Position numbers and translations under genes: made by a program
Assembly (NCBI RefSeq): GCF_900094625.1
Contig: NZ_FMAJ01000008.1
Span: 248,001-312,000, forward strand
Source: Rhizobium aethiopicum
GTDB lineage: Bacteria; Pseudomonadota; Alphaproteobacteria; Rhizobiales; Rhizobiaceae
Direction: 5' to 3'
Length of the DNA stretch: 64,000 nt
The notes under the pieces: model-generated
The model's database searches: none
What the model saw: only the letters and a program-made list of their open reading frames with translations
What the model was told of the DNA's origin: nothing
Shown: piece by piece, positions 10,795-18,847 of the stretch
How the letters are laid out: every line of letters starts with the position of its first letter
Numbering within the stretch: the stretch's first letter is position 1

Positions 10795-12516
10795 TCACTG
10801 CAGCACCAGCCACCCCGAATAGCGCACCACCAGCCCCGTCAGCCGCCCGCCGATCTCGACATGGAAGTGGAAGCGCCCGTCACGCTCCTCCTCATAAGTA
10901 TCGCCGCCCGGCGCCAGGAACAGCGGCAGCGGAATGCCGCAAAAGCGCCAGCCGCGCACGACGAGCCTGAGCTTCTCTCCCTCCGGCACCAGCGCCAAGA
11001 GCACCCGGAACGGCCCGAACACCTCGGCAAGCAGGTGGCGGTCGCCGGCCTTGCCCGCGGTTTGCCAGCTGCGGAAGGTCTTGCCGCCGAAAGACCGCGT
11101 CCAGATCTCCCCGTCGCCATCGGCGACAAAGCGCACCGCGACCGGCACATCCTCGCCGGCGGCGGGGAAGCCGATGATGCCGGCGATAAGCCGGGCGAGG
11201 AGGCCGCGGCCGCGCTCGATCCGCGCCCGGCCGGAGGCAAGCCGGGTGCCGCCGCCATGGATCGCCGCCAGCGCCGGCGGCAGCTTCTCCCAGGCGTCGC
11301 CGAGAATGCGCCGGTAGAGCGGCTGCGGCTCTTCCTGGTAATCCAGCCGGATGCCTGATGTGATCGAGAACCGGCTGAAGGCCGCTTCGAAATCGGCAAG
11401 CGACAATTCCCCCGCCGCCGGCCGCGCGCCGCTTTCCGGCCGCTTGTTTTCGAGCAGCCGGCGCACCAGCGCCTCGACGCCGAGAACCGGAATGAACGGC
11501 CCGTCATCGCCTTCGGCAATCAGCGACCAGTCGGCCGTCAGCCGCCGCCCGTCGCGATCGAGGCCGCCGGCGCGCACGAACATGCCGCCGCGATGGGCAC
11601 CGAGGGCGAGGCGATGGCTGGCCGCCTGCAGCGCCCGCGCAAACGGCGCGAGCGAGGGCAAGAGCCCGATCTTCACCAGCCGGGCGGCAAGGCTCAGCAG
11701 CCGCTGCAGCGCCTGCGGCTCGGTGCCGACCCCGGTAAAGGTGGATTGCAGCCCGGCAATGTGCTGCGGCAGCAGCGCAAGATCCGGTGCATCGACTAGC
11801 AGGAACGTCCGGCTGGCGAGCGGCGCCACACCGGGCGGCGCGATCGTCACCCGCATCTCGTCGATCAGCCCGCGCCCCTCGGCCGGCTGCCCCTCGCGCA
11901 GCACCGCCACCGGCTTGCCGGCATAACTTGCGATCGCCCTGACGACATTGAGGCCGATCTTCACATGCGCCGACGGGGCAATGCCGGCCGAGACACTTTC
12001 GATGCGGGAGAAATGCGGCGCCATCGCCTGCAGCGCCGCGAAGGAGAGGGCCGGCAGGCTGCTCAGCCCCGAGAGAACAAAGATGCCCTTGGCCTTCGCC
12101 TCAGCATCGAGCCCGCTGATGCCGGCGACGAAGCCGGTGCTGTCGGCGAGATCGGCATAATCGATGCCGAGCTCGATGCAGGCCCGCACCAGCTTGTAGC
12201 CATCGCCGGTGAAGCTCTGGAACGGCCCGGAGGCATCGACGACGAGATCGGGCCTCAGCCGCGTCAGCTGCTCTCGGAGGTCACCGTCACGATCGAAGGC
12301 CACCGCCTGCAGCCACGCCCCGAGATCGTTGCTGCCGAGCCGCCCGGCGCCACCTTTCGGCGACCGCATATCGAAGACGAAATCATCGGCCTTTTCCAGC
12401 GAGCGGCCGGCGATCAGCAACCGGAGCCTGGGTTCCTCGCCGAGCAGCTGGGCGAGCCGGCCGCCGAAGCTGCCGTAGCCGCCGATGATCAGCAGGGAAA
12501 AGGTGCCGCCGCTCAT
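10795..12516 (-). CDS. Saccharopine dehydrogenase-like / DUF4166 protein
   Basis: The 573-residue product starts with an NAD(P)-binding Rossmann fold (LLIIGGYGSFGGRLAQLL, glycine-rich loop at residues 12-17). The catalytic-domain pattern of saccharopine-dehydrogenase-like oxidoreductases follows (DLVVDASGPFQSF, then IELGIDYADLADSTGFV). From about residue 380 a second domain resembles DUF4166, with beta-rich segments ending in LVVRYSGWLVLQ. Its start codon overlaps the stop of the upstream DCC gene by four bases, so the two are translationally coupled. The substrate is unknown. Confidence 0.8.
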   Translation of the reverse strand: MSGGTFSLLIIGGYGSFGGRLAQLLGEEPRLRLLIAGRSLEKADDFVFDMRSPKGGAGRLGSNDLGAWLQAVAFDRDGDLREQLTRLRPDLVVDASGPFQSFTGDGYKLVRACIELGIDYADLADSTGFVAGISGLDAEAKAKGIFVLSGLSSLPALSFAALQAMAPHFSRIESVSAGIAPSAHVKIGLNVVRAIASYAGKPVAVLREGQPAEGRGLIDEMRVTIAPPGVAPLASRTFLLVDAPDLALLPQHIAGLQSTFTGVGTEPQALQRLLSLAARLVKIGLLPSLAPFARALQAASHRLALGAHRGGMFVRAGGLDRDGRRLTADWSLIAEGDDGPFIPVLGVEALVRRLLENKRPESGARPAAGELSLADFEAAFSRFSITSGIRLDYQEEPQPLYRRILGDAWEKLPPALAAIHGGGTRLASGRARIERGRGLLARLIAGIIGFPAAGEDVPVAVRFVADGDGEIWTRSFGGKTFRSWQTAGKAGDRHLLAEVFGPFRVLLALVPEGEKLRLVVRGWRFCGIPLPLFLAPGGDTYEEERDGRFHFHVEIGGRLTGLVVRYSGWLVLQ

Positions 12517-12968
12517 GTGATGAAGCGGCCGCGCTGCTCCGGCGTCGGCACCATGCAGCTCTGGCGGCCGGCGATCTTCAGCCGGTTGCGGGCGATGAAT
12601 TCATAAAGCGCGTCCGCTGCGCGCCGCGGCAGCAGCCGGAACAGCTTGACCAGCGAATAGGGAAAGCCGAGCCCCGCCACCATGCGGATCGAGCCGTCGG
12701 ATTTGAAGAAGGCGCGGCCGTTCTCGATGAGGATATTTGTTTCGTAGTCGCGCGTATCGAGGCCGTAATGCCGGTAGAGCGCTTGCCCGAGCGGCGTCTG
12801 CGCGGCGACAAAGCGGTAGCGCTGCCGCCTGTCGTGTTTCAGCGCGAACTTCACCCAGCCGGAGCAGAAGACGCATTCACCATCGAAGACGATCAGTGGC
12901 CGGTCATCGGCAAAGGCGGGAACGGCGGGATCGGTGCGATAGCTGTAATCGGCGCGGCCCATGCTCAT
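12513..12968 (-). CDS. Thiol-disulfide oxidoreductase DCC family protein (DUF393)
   Basis: The 151-residue product carries the family signature VFDGECVFCSGWVKFALKHD, with the CxxC pair at residues 32 and 35. It ends with the usual basic tail including LYEFIARNRLKIAG. DCC proteins are small predicted thioredoxin-fold oxidoreductases. A purine-rich GGAGGGGAG precedes two close ATGs (12968 and 12962), and either could be the start. It overlaps the next gene by four bases, which links it to the saccharopine-dehydrogenase-like enzyme. Confidence 0.85.
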   Translation of the reverse strand: MSMGRADYSYRTDPAVPAFADDRPLIVFDGECVFCSGWVKFALKHDRRQRYRFVAAQTPLGQALYRHYGLDTRDYETNILIENGRAFFKSDGSIRMVAGLGFPYSLVKLFRLLPRRAADALYEFIARNRLKIAGRQSCMVPTPEQRGRFIT

Positions 12969-12986
12969 CTCCCCTCCGCCTCTCCT

Positions 12987-13895
12987 TTACGCCGGCCGGT
13001 AGCGCGCGGCAAGCGAAGGCGGCCCATCCGCCGCGATCTCGCCGCGCTCGATGAGATGCTCGATATGGGCGAGCACGGAAAGTGCGGCCGCCCCATGCAG
13101 CTTCGGATCGGTATCGCGATAGATCGCCTTCACCATCTCCGATATCTCTCGATCGCCGGCCGCGACCCGCGCCAGCACCGCCTGCTCGCGCCTGAGCCGA
13201 TGCGCCTTCAGCGCCGGCAGGAAAGTCTTCGGCTCGTTGACCGGCCCGCCATGGCCGGGCAGCAGCAGGCCGTCCTCGCGCCTTATCAACTTGTCGAGCG
13301 AGGCCATGTAATCCGCCATCGCCCCATCCGGCGGCGCGACGATCGAGGTCGACCAGGCCATGACATGATCGCCTGAGAACAGGATATCCCGGCCTTCGAG
13401 CGCGAAGGCGGCATGATTGGCCGTATGCCCCGGCGTCAGCACCGCTGTCAGCGACCAGCCATCCCCCGTTATCGTCTCGCCGTCGCCGAGCGCGATATCG
13501 GGCACGAAATCCATATCCGAGCTCTCGGCAAAGGGATTGACCTCGCCTTCGCGCAGCCGCCGCGCCGGCCGGTGCGGCCCTTGCCCCACCGTCACCGCCC
13601 CCGTTTCCGCCTGCAGCCGGCGGGCGAGCGGCGAGTGATCGCGATGGGTATGGCTGACGAAGATATGCGTCACCTCGCGTCCGCCGATCGCAGCCATCAG
13701 CGCCTGATAATGCGCCTCGTCCTCCGGCCCGGGATCGATGACGGCAAGCGAGGAGGAGCCGACGAGATAGCTGTTGGTGCCGAAAAAGGTGAAGGGCCCG
13801 GGATTTTCCCCCGTGATGCGCAAGATATCGGGAGCAACCGGCACGGCGCGCCCATAGGCCGGCTCGAAAGCAAGGTCGAATGCGGGACTTTCCAT
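12987..13895 (-). CDS. MBL-fold metallo-hydrolase
   Basis: The 302-residue product has the metallo-beta-lactamase metal motif SHTHRDH at residues 81-87. Downstream ligands are in LTPGHTANHAAFAL, LFSGDHVMAW and LPGHGG. A C-terminal winged-helix-like tail (LSVLAHIEHLIERGEIAADG) is typical of LACTB2-type hydrolases. These bind two zinc ions and cut esters, thioesters or nucleic acids; the target here is unknown. It sits 19 bp upstream of the DCC gene on the same strand, so the three minus-strand genes may be one operon. Confidence 0.85.
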   Translation of the reverse strand: MESPAFDLAFEPAYGRAVPVAPDILRITGENPGPFTFFGTNSYLVGSSSLAVIDPGPEDEAHYQALMAAIGGREVTHIFVSHTHRDHSPLARRLQAETGAVTVGQGPHRPARRLREGEVNPFAESSDMDFVPDIALGDGETITGDGWSLTAVLTPGHTANHAAFALEGRDILFSGDHVMAWSTSIVAPPDGAMADYMASLDKLIRREDGLLLPGHGGPVNEPKTFLPALKAHRLRREQAVLARVAAGDREISEMVKAIYRDTDPKLHGAAALSVLAHIEHLIERGEIAADGPPSLAARYRPA

Positions 13896-14062
13896 GCGGG
13901 ACGATGATCTCAGGTTGATAATATCGCCTTATGCTAGCACGCCGCCCGCCGCTTCGCGCGCATAAATCTGCACGAGGCTTAAACTTAGTCATTGTGACAG
14001 GCAAAGAGCTTTGCTAATCAGGCGTCGATTTGTGAGCAAGCGGTTCGCCGCTCAAGCTCTGG

Positions 14063-14137
14063 TGGGGCGTAGCCAAGCGGTAAGGCAGCGGTTTTTGGTA
14101 CCGCCATCCCCTGGTTCGAATCCAGGCGCCCCAGCCA
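14063..14137 (+). tRNA. tRNA-Gln (anticodon TTG)
   Basis: The 75-base sequence folds as a cloverleaf. The acceptor TGGGGCG pairs with CGCCCCA (14127-14133) and the encoded 3' end is GCCA. The anticodon stem GCGGT/ACCGC encloses the loop TTTTGGT, giving anticodon TTG for glutamine. The T arm contains GGTTCGAATCC. Confidence 0.95.
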
Positions 14138-14267
14138 GTGTTTCTTTCGATTCTCTTCTTGGTTCGGCCCGTTCGATGGAATAGTCCTTCGGAGAAAGCC
14201 CGAGCACCGCCTTTTGTCTCGTATGTGTATCGTAACGAAACGGAAAAGAAATTAGGCTTTGGCCAGA

Positions 14268-14507
14268 ATGCGATTTGGAGCAGAAACAACAAAGTCGAAA
14301 CTCGTATATATAGCATCTCCTTCGCTCGAAAGAGTAGCCAGGCCATCATTGGAGGCCGCACAACACCAAGGCGCTGAAATTGTGAATTGGGCTAGCGCAG
14401 ATGATCGGAACAAGTTTGTACATTCGCTGGCATCGTTAGCGTCTCCGATTGAGCGCAAAACACTAAAGCACAAAACAAAGTCTATAGGTCGAGTGCCTTT
14501 CATCTAA
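14268..14507 (+). CDS. Possible small hypothetical protein in AT-rich patch after tRNA-Gln
   Basis: A 79-codon frame begins MRFGAETTKSKLVYIASPSL and continues with an amphipathic stretch (EAAQHQGAEIVNW). It reads like protein, but there is no clear ribosome binding site and the antisense frame is also open. The base composition is lower in GC than the surrounding core. It could be a remnant of a transferred gene. Confidence is low. Confidence 0.3.
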   Translation: MRFGAETTKSKLVYIASPSLERVARPSLEAAQHQGAEIVNWASADDRNKFVHSLASLASPIERKTLKHKTKSIGRVPFI

Positions 14508-14892
14508 ATTGGTGGGCGAAGTTTGTTAATTCAGATTTCATCATCGCTTGATCCTGATTGGAGGAACCGGGATGTATAACAGGCCCTCTCAGGAGTTAGT
14601 GGAACTCGGGGTCTTGAAGCGTCCATCATTTTTTGGTTGACTCGGTGACGGAAAGCACGTTGCGGAACCGCAGCATTGTACGCCTCACGCGCGTTAAGAA
14701 TTCCGTTTGCTTGCAGATCCATCAATCGGGAGTACTTGGCAGCTCAAACTGGACCCGTCCGTGATGGGGGCGTCAAGACGGGTTCTCTCGCAATGTGACG
14801 AGGTAACCACGGGACCTGCGATTTGGAACTACCGCTCAAATCCATAGCGAGAAGGCACAGCCGCTGCTACGGCGATATGAAATGGGATAGCA
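14508..14892. other. AT-richer intergenic stretch, no firm gene
   Basis: A minus-strand frame at 14531-14725 (starting MDLQANGILNAREAYNAAVP in-frame) is the only candidate here. It lacks a ribosome binding site and family resemblance, so I leave it uncalled. The base composition continues that of the preceding patch and changes back to GC-rich sequence inside the DUF429 gene. Confidence 0.35.
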
Positions 14893-15711
14893 TTGCAAAC
14901 CAGTTTCGCCTCAATCATCGGCTTTGATTCAGCCTGGACTGACAATCCGAAAGCTCCGGGAGCAATCTGTGTCATTCGTCTAGATGGCGACGGAGCTCAT
15001 CTGCATCTCGCGCCGCAGCTCGCTTCGTTCGCGCAGGCACTCGATATTGTCGAGAGTGAGCGCGCCGATGCACAGAAGTGCCTTGTCGCCTTAGATCAGC
15101 CAACGATCGTTCCGAACCTGACTGGCTCGCGTCCCGTCGATAAAGTGGCCGGATCTCTGATCTCCTGGATCGGAGGCGGCGTTCAGCCTGCAAGCCGGTC
15201 AAAGATAGGGATGTTCGACGACGCCGCGCCGATCTGGCGCTTCAAACAGGCGCTGGGTGCGAAGGAAGAGCCGGAACTCGCACGGGTTGCATCGAGCGGC
15301 CTCTTCTTGATAGAGGTTTTTCCCGCGCTGGCACTGGCTGCAATCGAAGCCACCTTCTGTTCGAGGCTTGCAGCTCCGAAATACAATCCGGTCAACAGGA
15401 GGCGCTTCAAGATCACTGACTGGCGGGCGGTTGCTGAAGCGACCAGGCGCTTCGGCATGTTGAACTCGTTGAGCCACTTGGAAGACTGGTGTTCGGTCGC
15501 GGTGAGCTTTGAGACGCCTAGCAAGGCTGACCAGGACAGGCTTGACGCGCTAATCTGCGGCTTGATCGGCCTGCATTGGCTTGTCGCCCCGCGAGATCAA
15601 TCGGTGATGATCGGTGACTTGGAAACTGGCTATATGATTGCGCCAGCTACGCGAGGCGTGCATGAGCGACTGCGCGCGGCGGCGCAACAAAGGGGGGTGC
15701 CGATCGCGTGA
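14893..15711 (+). CDS. DUF429 domain protein (predicted RNase H-like fold)
   Basis: The 272-residue product begins with SIIGFDSAWTDNPKAPGAIC, the Asp-containing first strand of the DUF429 predicted nuclease fold. DQPTIVPN and SRPVDKVAGSLISW follow, and the C-terminal helices include DALICGLIGLHWL, with an Asp at the expected place. The start appears to be TTG at 14893; no ATG lies nearby in frame. The gene follows the AT-rich patch after tRNA-Gln and may have arrived with it. Biological role unknown. Confidence 0.7.
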   Translation: MQTSFASIIGFDSAWTDNPKAPGAICVIRLDGDGAHLHLAPQLASFAQALDIVESERADAQKCLVALDQPTIVPNLTGSRPVDKVAGSLISWIGGGVQPASRSKIGMFDDAAPIWRFKQALGAKEEPELARVASSGLFLIEVFPALALAAIEATFCSRLAAPKYNPVNRRRFKITDWRAVAEATRRFGMLNSLSHLEDWCSVAVSFETPSKADQDRLDALICGLIGLHWLVAPRDQSVMIGDLETGYMIAPATRGVHERLRAAAQQRGVPIA

Positions 15712-15733
15712 CTCCCGCGCATTTCGCGATTGT

Positions 15734-16513
15734 CTAAACTCGCTCCTCAAACAACCTCACCCCCGTCAACTCCGCCAGCCTCTCCACCAGCGCCTCCTGA
15801 AATCCGACATCATTCACCTCCGCAGCCGCCTGCCGCTGCTGGCGGTGATACCAATACCCGCCGCTCACCTTCGCAGCTTCGTCCTCGCTCGTCGCAAGCC
15901 ACGTCTGCGTCAGATGCCCCATGTCCAGATCGTCAGGCGCGCCGGCGCCGCCCATCTTGGTTGGCACCCAGCCGGGATCCACCGCGTTGCTGAGGACGTC
16001 GGGCCAGTGGCGGGCGATGGTGGCGGCGAGGGTGGCGATGTAGAGTTTGCTTTCGGAATAGGCCTGGCTGGCGCTCCATGGCCGCTTCTTCCAGTCGATA
16101 TCGTCGAGCGCGCTGGTGCCGCTGCGGTGCATGCCGCTGGTGAGATAGATCAGCCGGTGGGGCCGCGTGATCCAGGCGGTGAGGAGATAGGGGGCGAGGG
16201 TGTTGACCGCCAGCGTCTTGGCGTGACCCTCCGGCGTGTCGCCGCGGCTGCGCTCGAGATAGATGCCGGCATTGTGGATGACGGCGTCCATGCGGCCGAT
16301 GGCGTTGACCTGTTCGGCGATCGAGCAGGTTTCCTCGGCGCTGGCGAGGTCGCCGATGACGAGGCCGAGGGCGGCGGCGGAGGTTTCTGCGATGGCCGCG
16401 GCGCGCTCGCGGGAGCGGGCGTGGAGGACGACCTCGTGGCCTTCGCGGATGAGAGTGCGGGCGGCGGCGAGGCCGAGGCCATCGGTGGAACCGGTGATGA
16501 AGATGCGGCTCAT
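15734..16513 (-). CDS. SDR family oxidoreductase
   Basis: The 259-residue product starts MSRIFITGSTDGLGLAAART, the TGxxxGxG cofactor loop of short-chain dehydrogenases. It also has the NAG motif (VIHNAGIYLER) and YSESKLY, which supplies the catalytic Tyr and Lys. LIYLTSGMHRSG contains the likely Ser. It resembles the retinol-dehydrogenase-like SDRs. The upstream AAGGAACC supports the start at 16513. The open frame extends much further upstream, but that part is repeat sequence and not coding. Confidence 0.85.
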   Translation of the reverse strand: MSRIFITGSTDGLGLAAARTLIREGHEVVLHARSRERAAAIAETSAAALGLVIGDLASAEETCSIAEQVNAIGRMDAVIHNAGIYLERSRGDTPEGHAKTLAVNTLAPYLLTAWITRPHRLIYLTSGMHRSGTSALDDIDWKKRPWSASQAYSESKLYIATLAATIARHWPDVLSNAVDPGWVPTKMGGAGAPDDLDMGHLTQTWLATSEDEAAKVSGGYWYHRQQRQAAAEVNDVGFQEALVERLAELTGVRLFEERV

Positions 16514-16675
16514 TGGGGTTCCTTTCGCGGGGGGCGTGAAGGGCGCAGGGTGCTGGGTAGGGGTGCTCGGGTCAAGCCTGGGAGGACGGAGTAGGGAGGC
16601 GCGATTGGGGAGAGGCGGGATGGTGGAGCAGGTCCGGCCGCGTGCGGGGAGGCTGGAGCTTGGCGGGGCGCTCCC

Positions 16676-16946
16676 CACACACTCCGTCATCCCAGGGCTT
16701 GACCCTGGGATCCATGCGGCGAGCGCGGCGTTGGCGGTCGGCGGGAGGGCAGGGGCACGCCTTTGTAAATTAATGCACGCCGAGTGCTGCGGGTGGATCC
16801 CAGGGTCAAGCCCTGGGATGACGGAGAGGGGGGTGGGGTTTAGGCCGGAACCGCGAGGCCGTTCGCCGGATGATGCCGCTCCGTCTGACACGGCGAGCAC
16901 AATGCTCGGGGCATGGATCCCAGGCTCAAGGCCTGGGATGACGGAG
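16676..16946. repeat. Three palindromic CCCAGG...CCTGGG intergenic repeats
   Basis: Modules at about 16682-16714, 16797-16830 and 16914-16946 each contain a palindrome of the form TGGATCCCAGGSTCAAGSCC plus TGGGATGACGGAG. The first is inverted relative to the second, so those two form a long hairpin around 80 bp of spacer. No gene is seen between 16514 and 17013. Confidence 0.8.
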
Positions 16947-17013
16947 TGTGTGGTGGCGGTGCGGCGAACACGGCAACGTTGGTCCGCCGCTCCACCCCGC
17001 CATTTCAACACCC

Positions 17014-17628
17014 TCACATCCCCTGCCGCCGCAGTTCCGCCCCCGCCGCGATCGTCTGCACCAGCTCGTCCACCTCCCGCGCCAACCGTTCCAGCGGCAG
17101 GCCGACGAAGCGCCCCTCCAGGCTGATGCTGACCACTCCATGCACCGCGCCGAACAATGTGCGGGCGCGGATGGCGCGGTCTTCGGGGGGCATGTCGGGC
17201 TGCAGTTCGGCGAGCGGCTCGGCGATCACGTCCATCAGGAAGAGGTGTTCGTCGAGGTGCCATTGCGGCGTCGGGCTGGTGGCGGGGGGGAAGTGGTCGA
17301 ACAGCGCCTTCCAGAGATGGCGGTGTTCGACGGCGAAGGCGAGGTAGCCCTGGGCGAGATTGCGCAGGCGGTCGGTCGGGCTTTTGCCCTTGGCCTCGTC
17401 AAGCGTCAGCCTCGCCTCCAGCGCCTTCAGCGTCGAAGAATTGACGTGGATGACGAGCTCGGCGAGATCGGTGAAGACGGTGTAGAGGCCGCCGAGCGCG
17501 CAGCCGGCGTCCTGGGTGATGTCGCGGGCGCGCAGGTTGGTCAGGCCGTCGCGGGCGATGCGGGCGTGCGCCGCCTCGATCAGCCGCGCTTTCAAATCCT
17601 CGCGTTTTTCTTCTCGTCTGCCGGCCAT
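17014..17628 (-). CDS. TetR/AcrR family transcriptional regulator
   Basis: The 204-residue product starts MAGRREEKREDLKARLIEAA and has the TetR helix-turn-helix at about residues 20-55 (LRARDITQDAGCALGGLYTV, then FTDL). A C-terminal ligand-binding helical domain follows. It lies divergently from the PspA-like gene. The shared 110-bp gap contains three near-identical 13-bp palindromes that are very likely its operators, so it probably represses itself and the pspA-yiaA genes. The inducing ligand is unknown. Confidence 0.9.
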   Translation of the reverse strand: MAGRREEKREDLKARLIEAAHARIARDGLTNLRARDITQDAGCALGGLYTVFTDLAELVIHVNSSTLKALEARLTLDEAKGKSPTDRLRNLAQGYLAFAVEHRHLWKALFDHFPPATSPTPQWHLDEHLFLMDVIAEPLAELQPDMPPEDRAIRARTLFGAVHGVVSISLEGRFVGLPLERLAREVDELVQTIAAGAELRRQGM

Positions 17629-17650
17629 TAACCATTTCCCTTCGATTTTT

Positions 17651-17722
17651 TGAACGACGTTCAAAATTTATCTTGAACGTCGTTCATGATTCTGCCATAA
17701 CTCATCTCGTGAACAACGTTCA
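17651..17722. promoter_or_regulatory. Three 13-bp palindromic operators, TGAACRWCGTTCA
   Basis: TGAACGACGTTCA (17651-17663), TGAACGTCGTTCA (17674-17686) and TGAACAACGTTCA (17710-17722) lie between the divergent TetR and PspA-like genes. The arms TGAAC/GTTCA are identical in all three and only the central bases vary. Sites are 23 and 36 bp apart, start to start. The last ends 17 bp before the PspA start, where it can block transcription. Confidence 0.85.
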
Positions 17723-17739
17723 TAAACCGGAGGACAGAA

Positions 17740-18426
17740 ATGTTCAAATTGATTTCCACATTGCTGCGGGGCAGGGCGCATGATGCCGAGCAGGCTTTCG
17801 CCGATCGCCACGCCGTGCCGCTGCTGGCCCAGCAGATCCGCGAGGCCGCCCAGTCGATCCAGACGGCGCGGCGCAGCGTCGCCGTCGCCATCGCCCAGAA
17901 CGAGCAGGAAAAGGCGCAGCATCAGACGATCCTTGCCCGCATCGCCGATCTCGAAACCCGCGCCACCGCGGCGCTCACCAAGGGCAATGAGGCCCTGGCG
18001 CGGGAAGCGGCTGAGGCGATCGCCTTTCTCGAGGCCGAGCGCGATGCGTCGGAACAGGCGCAGAGCCAGTTCACCACATCGATCGCCAAGCTGAAGGGCA
18101 TCGTCAGGGATGCCGAGGCGCGGCTGCAGGCGCTGCAGCGCGGCGAGCGGCTGGCCCGCGCCACGCAGGAAGCGCAGAAGCTCGATATCGCAGTCGCCGG
18201 CCCCGGCCTTGCCACGCTCGACGAGGCCGAGGAGACGCTGGCCAGGCTTCGCCTGCGCCAGAGCCAGAACGAGCTGACGGCGGCGGCGCTGAAGGAGATG
18301 GAAAGCGCCACGCGGCCGGCCGGCATCATCGAAAAGCTTGCCAATGCCGGCTGCGGCGCGCCGCTCACCTCATCGGCCGATGACGTGCTCGCCCGGCTGA
18401 AGAGCCGCATCACCCCGGCCGCCTGA
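17740..18426 (+). CDS. PspA/IM30 family membrane-stress protein
   Basis: The 228-residue product begins with an amphipathic helix (MFKLISTLLRGRAHDAEQAF). It then forms an almost unbroken coiled coil rich in Ala, Glu and Gln, the PspA/IM30 architecture. Such proteins oligomerise on the inner membrane and protect it under envelope stress. GGAGG lies seven bases before the ATG. The gene is followed after 47 bp by a YiaA-like membrane protein in the same direction. Control by the divergent TetR and three operators is inferred. There is no PspF or PspBC nearby. Confidence 0.85.
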   Translation: MFKLISTLLRGRAHDAEQAFADRHAVPLLAQQIREAAQSIQTARRSVAVAIAQNEQEKAQHQTILARIADLETRATAALTKGNEALAREAAEAIAFLEAERDASEQAQSQFTTSIAKLKGIVRDAEARLQALQRGERLARATQEAQKLDIAVAGPGLATLDEAEETLARLRLRQSQNELTAAALKEMESATRPAGIIEKLANAGCGAPLTSSADDVLARLKSRITPAA

Positions 18427-18473
18427 TCGCATTCCATCCAGCCATTCATTCATCGAACCAAGGGACAAAGACC

Positions 18474-18755
18474 ATGAACGACAGTTTCCAGAAACATTCC
18501 GCCAGCTGGGTCAGCTTCTCCTACATCTCCTTCGGCGCCGCCGCCTTCATGCTGGCGCTCGGCCTCTACATGATGCCGCTCGATCTCTGGGGGAAGGGCT
18601 ATCTCGCCATGGGCATATTGATGCTGGTGCAGACGACGGTGAATATCACCAAGACGCTGCGCGACAATGCCGAATCCGAGAAGCTGATCCGCAAGGTCGA
18701 AGATGCCCGCACCGAAAAGCTGCTGGTCAAATTCAATCGTAGCGATGAAGATTGA
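18474..18755 (+). CDS. YiaA/YiaB family two-helix inner membrane protein
   Basis: The 93-residue product has two hydrophobic helices (VSFSYISFGAAAFMLALGLY and GYLAMGILMLVQTTVNI) followed by a charged cytoplasmic tail. This matches the YiaAB two-helix domain. GGGACAAAG lies upstream of the start. It probably shares the TetR-controlled transcript with the PspA-like gene, consistent with an envelope-stress role. Confidence 0.85.
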   Translation: MNDSFQKHSASWVSFSYISFGAAAFMLALGLYMMPLDLWGKGYLAMGILMLVQTTVNITKTLRDNAESEKLIRKVEDARTEKLLVKFNRSDED

Positions 18756-18773
18756 TCTTCCTTAACCACATCG

Positions 18774-18813
18774 CAGAGTTGTTATCGCACTCAACTTTTG
18801 CGTAACAACTCTG
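18774..18813. promoter_or_regulatory. Long inverted repeat between yiaA-like and aas-like genes
   Basis: CAGAGTTGTTA (18774-18784) pairs perfectly with TAACAACTCTG (18803-18813), and an inner CGCA/TGCG pair extends the stem after a one-base bulge. There is no T tract downstream, so it is either a factor-binding palindrome or an RNA hairpin in the leader of the acyltransferase gene. Confidence 0.55.
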
Positions 18814-18847
18814 TGGCCTTCTCTGCCCACCAAAAGAGGGTCTCGCC

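Noticed and set aside
14063..14137. tRNA-Gln as an active attachment site with a second att copy
   Set aside because: I found no repeat of the tRNA 3' end elsewhere in the window and no integrase near it.
16514..17263. Upstream extension of the SDR frame by 250 codons
   Set aside because: The extra part is translated palindromic repeat and antisense TetR sequence. The SDR begins at its TGxxxGxG domain with a ribosome binding site.
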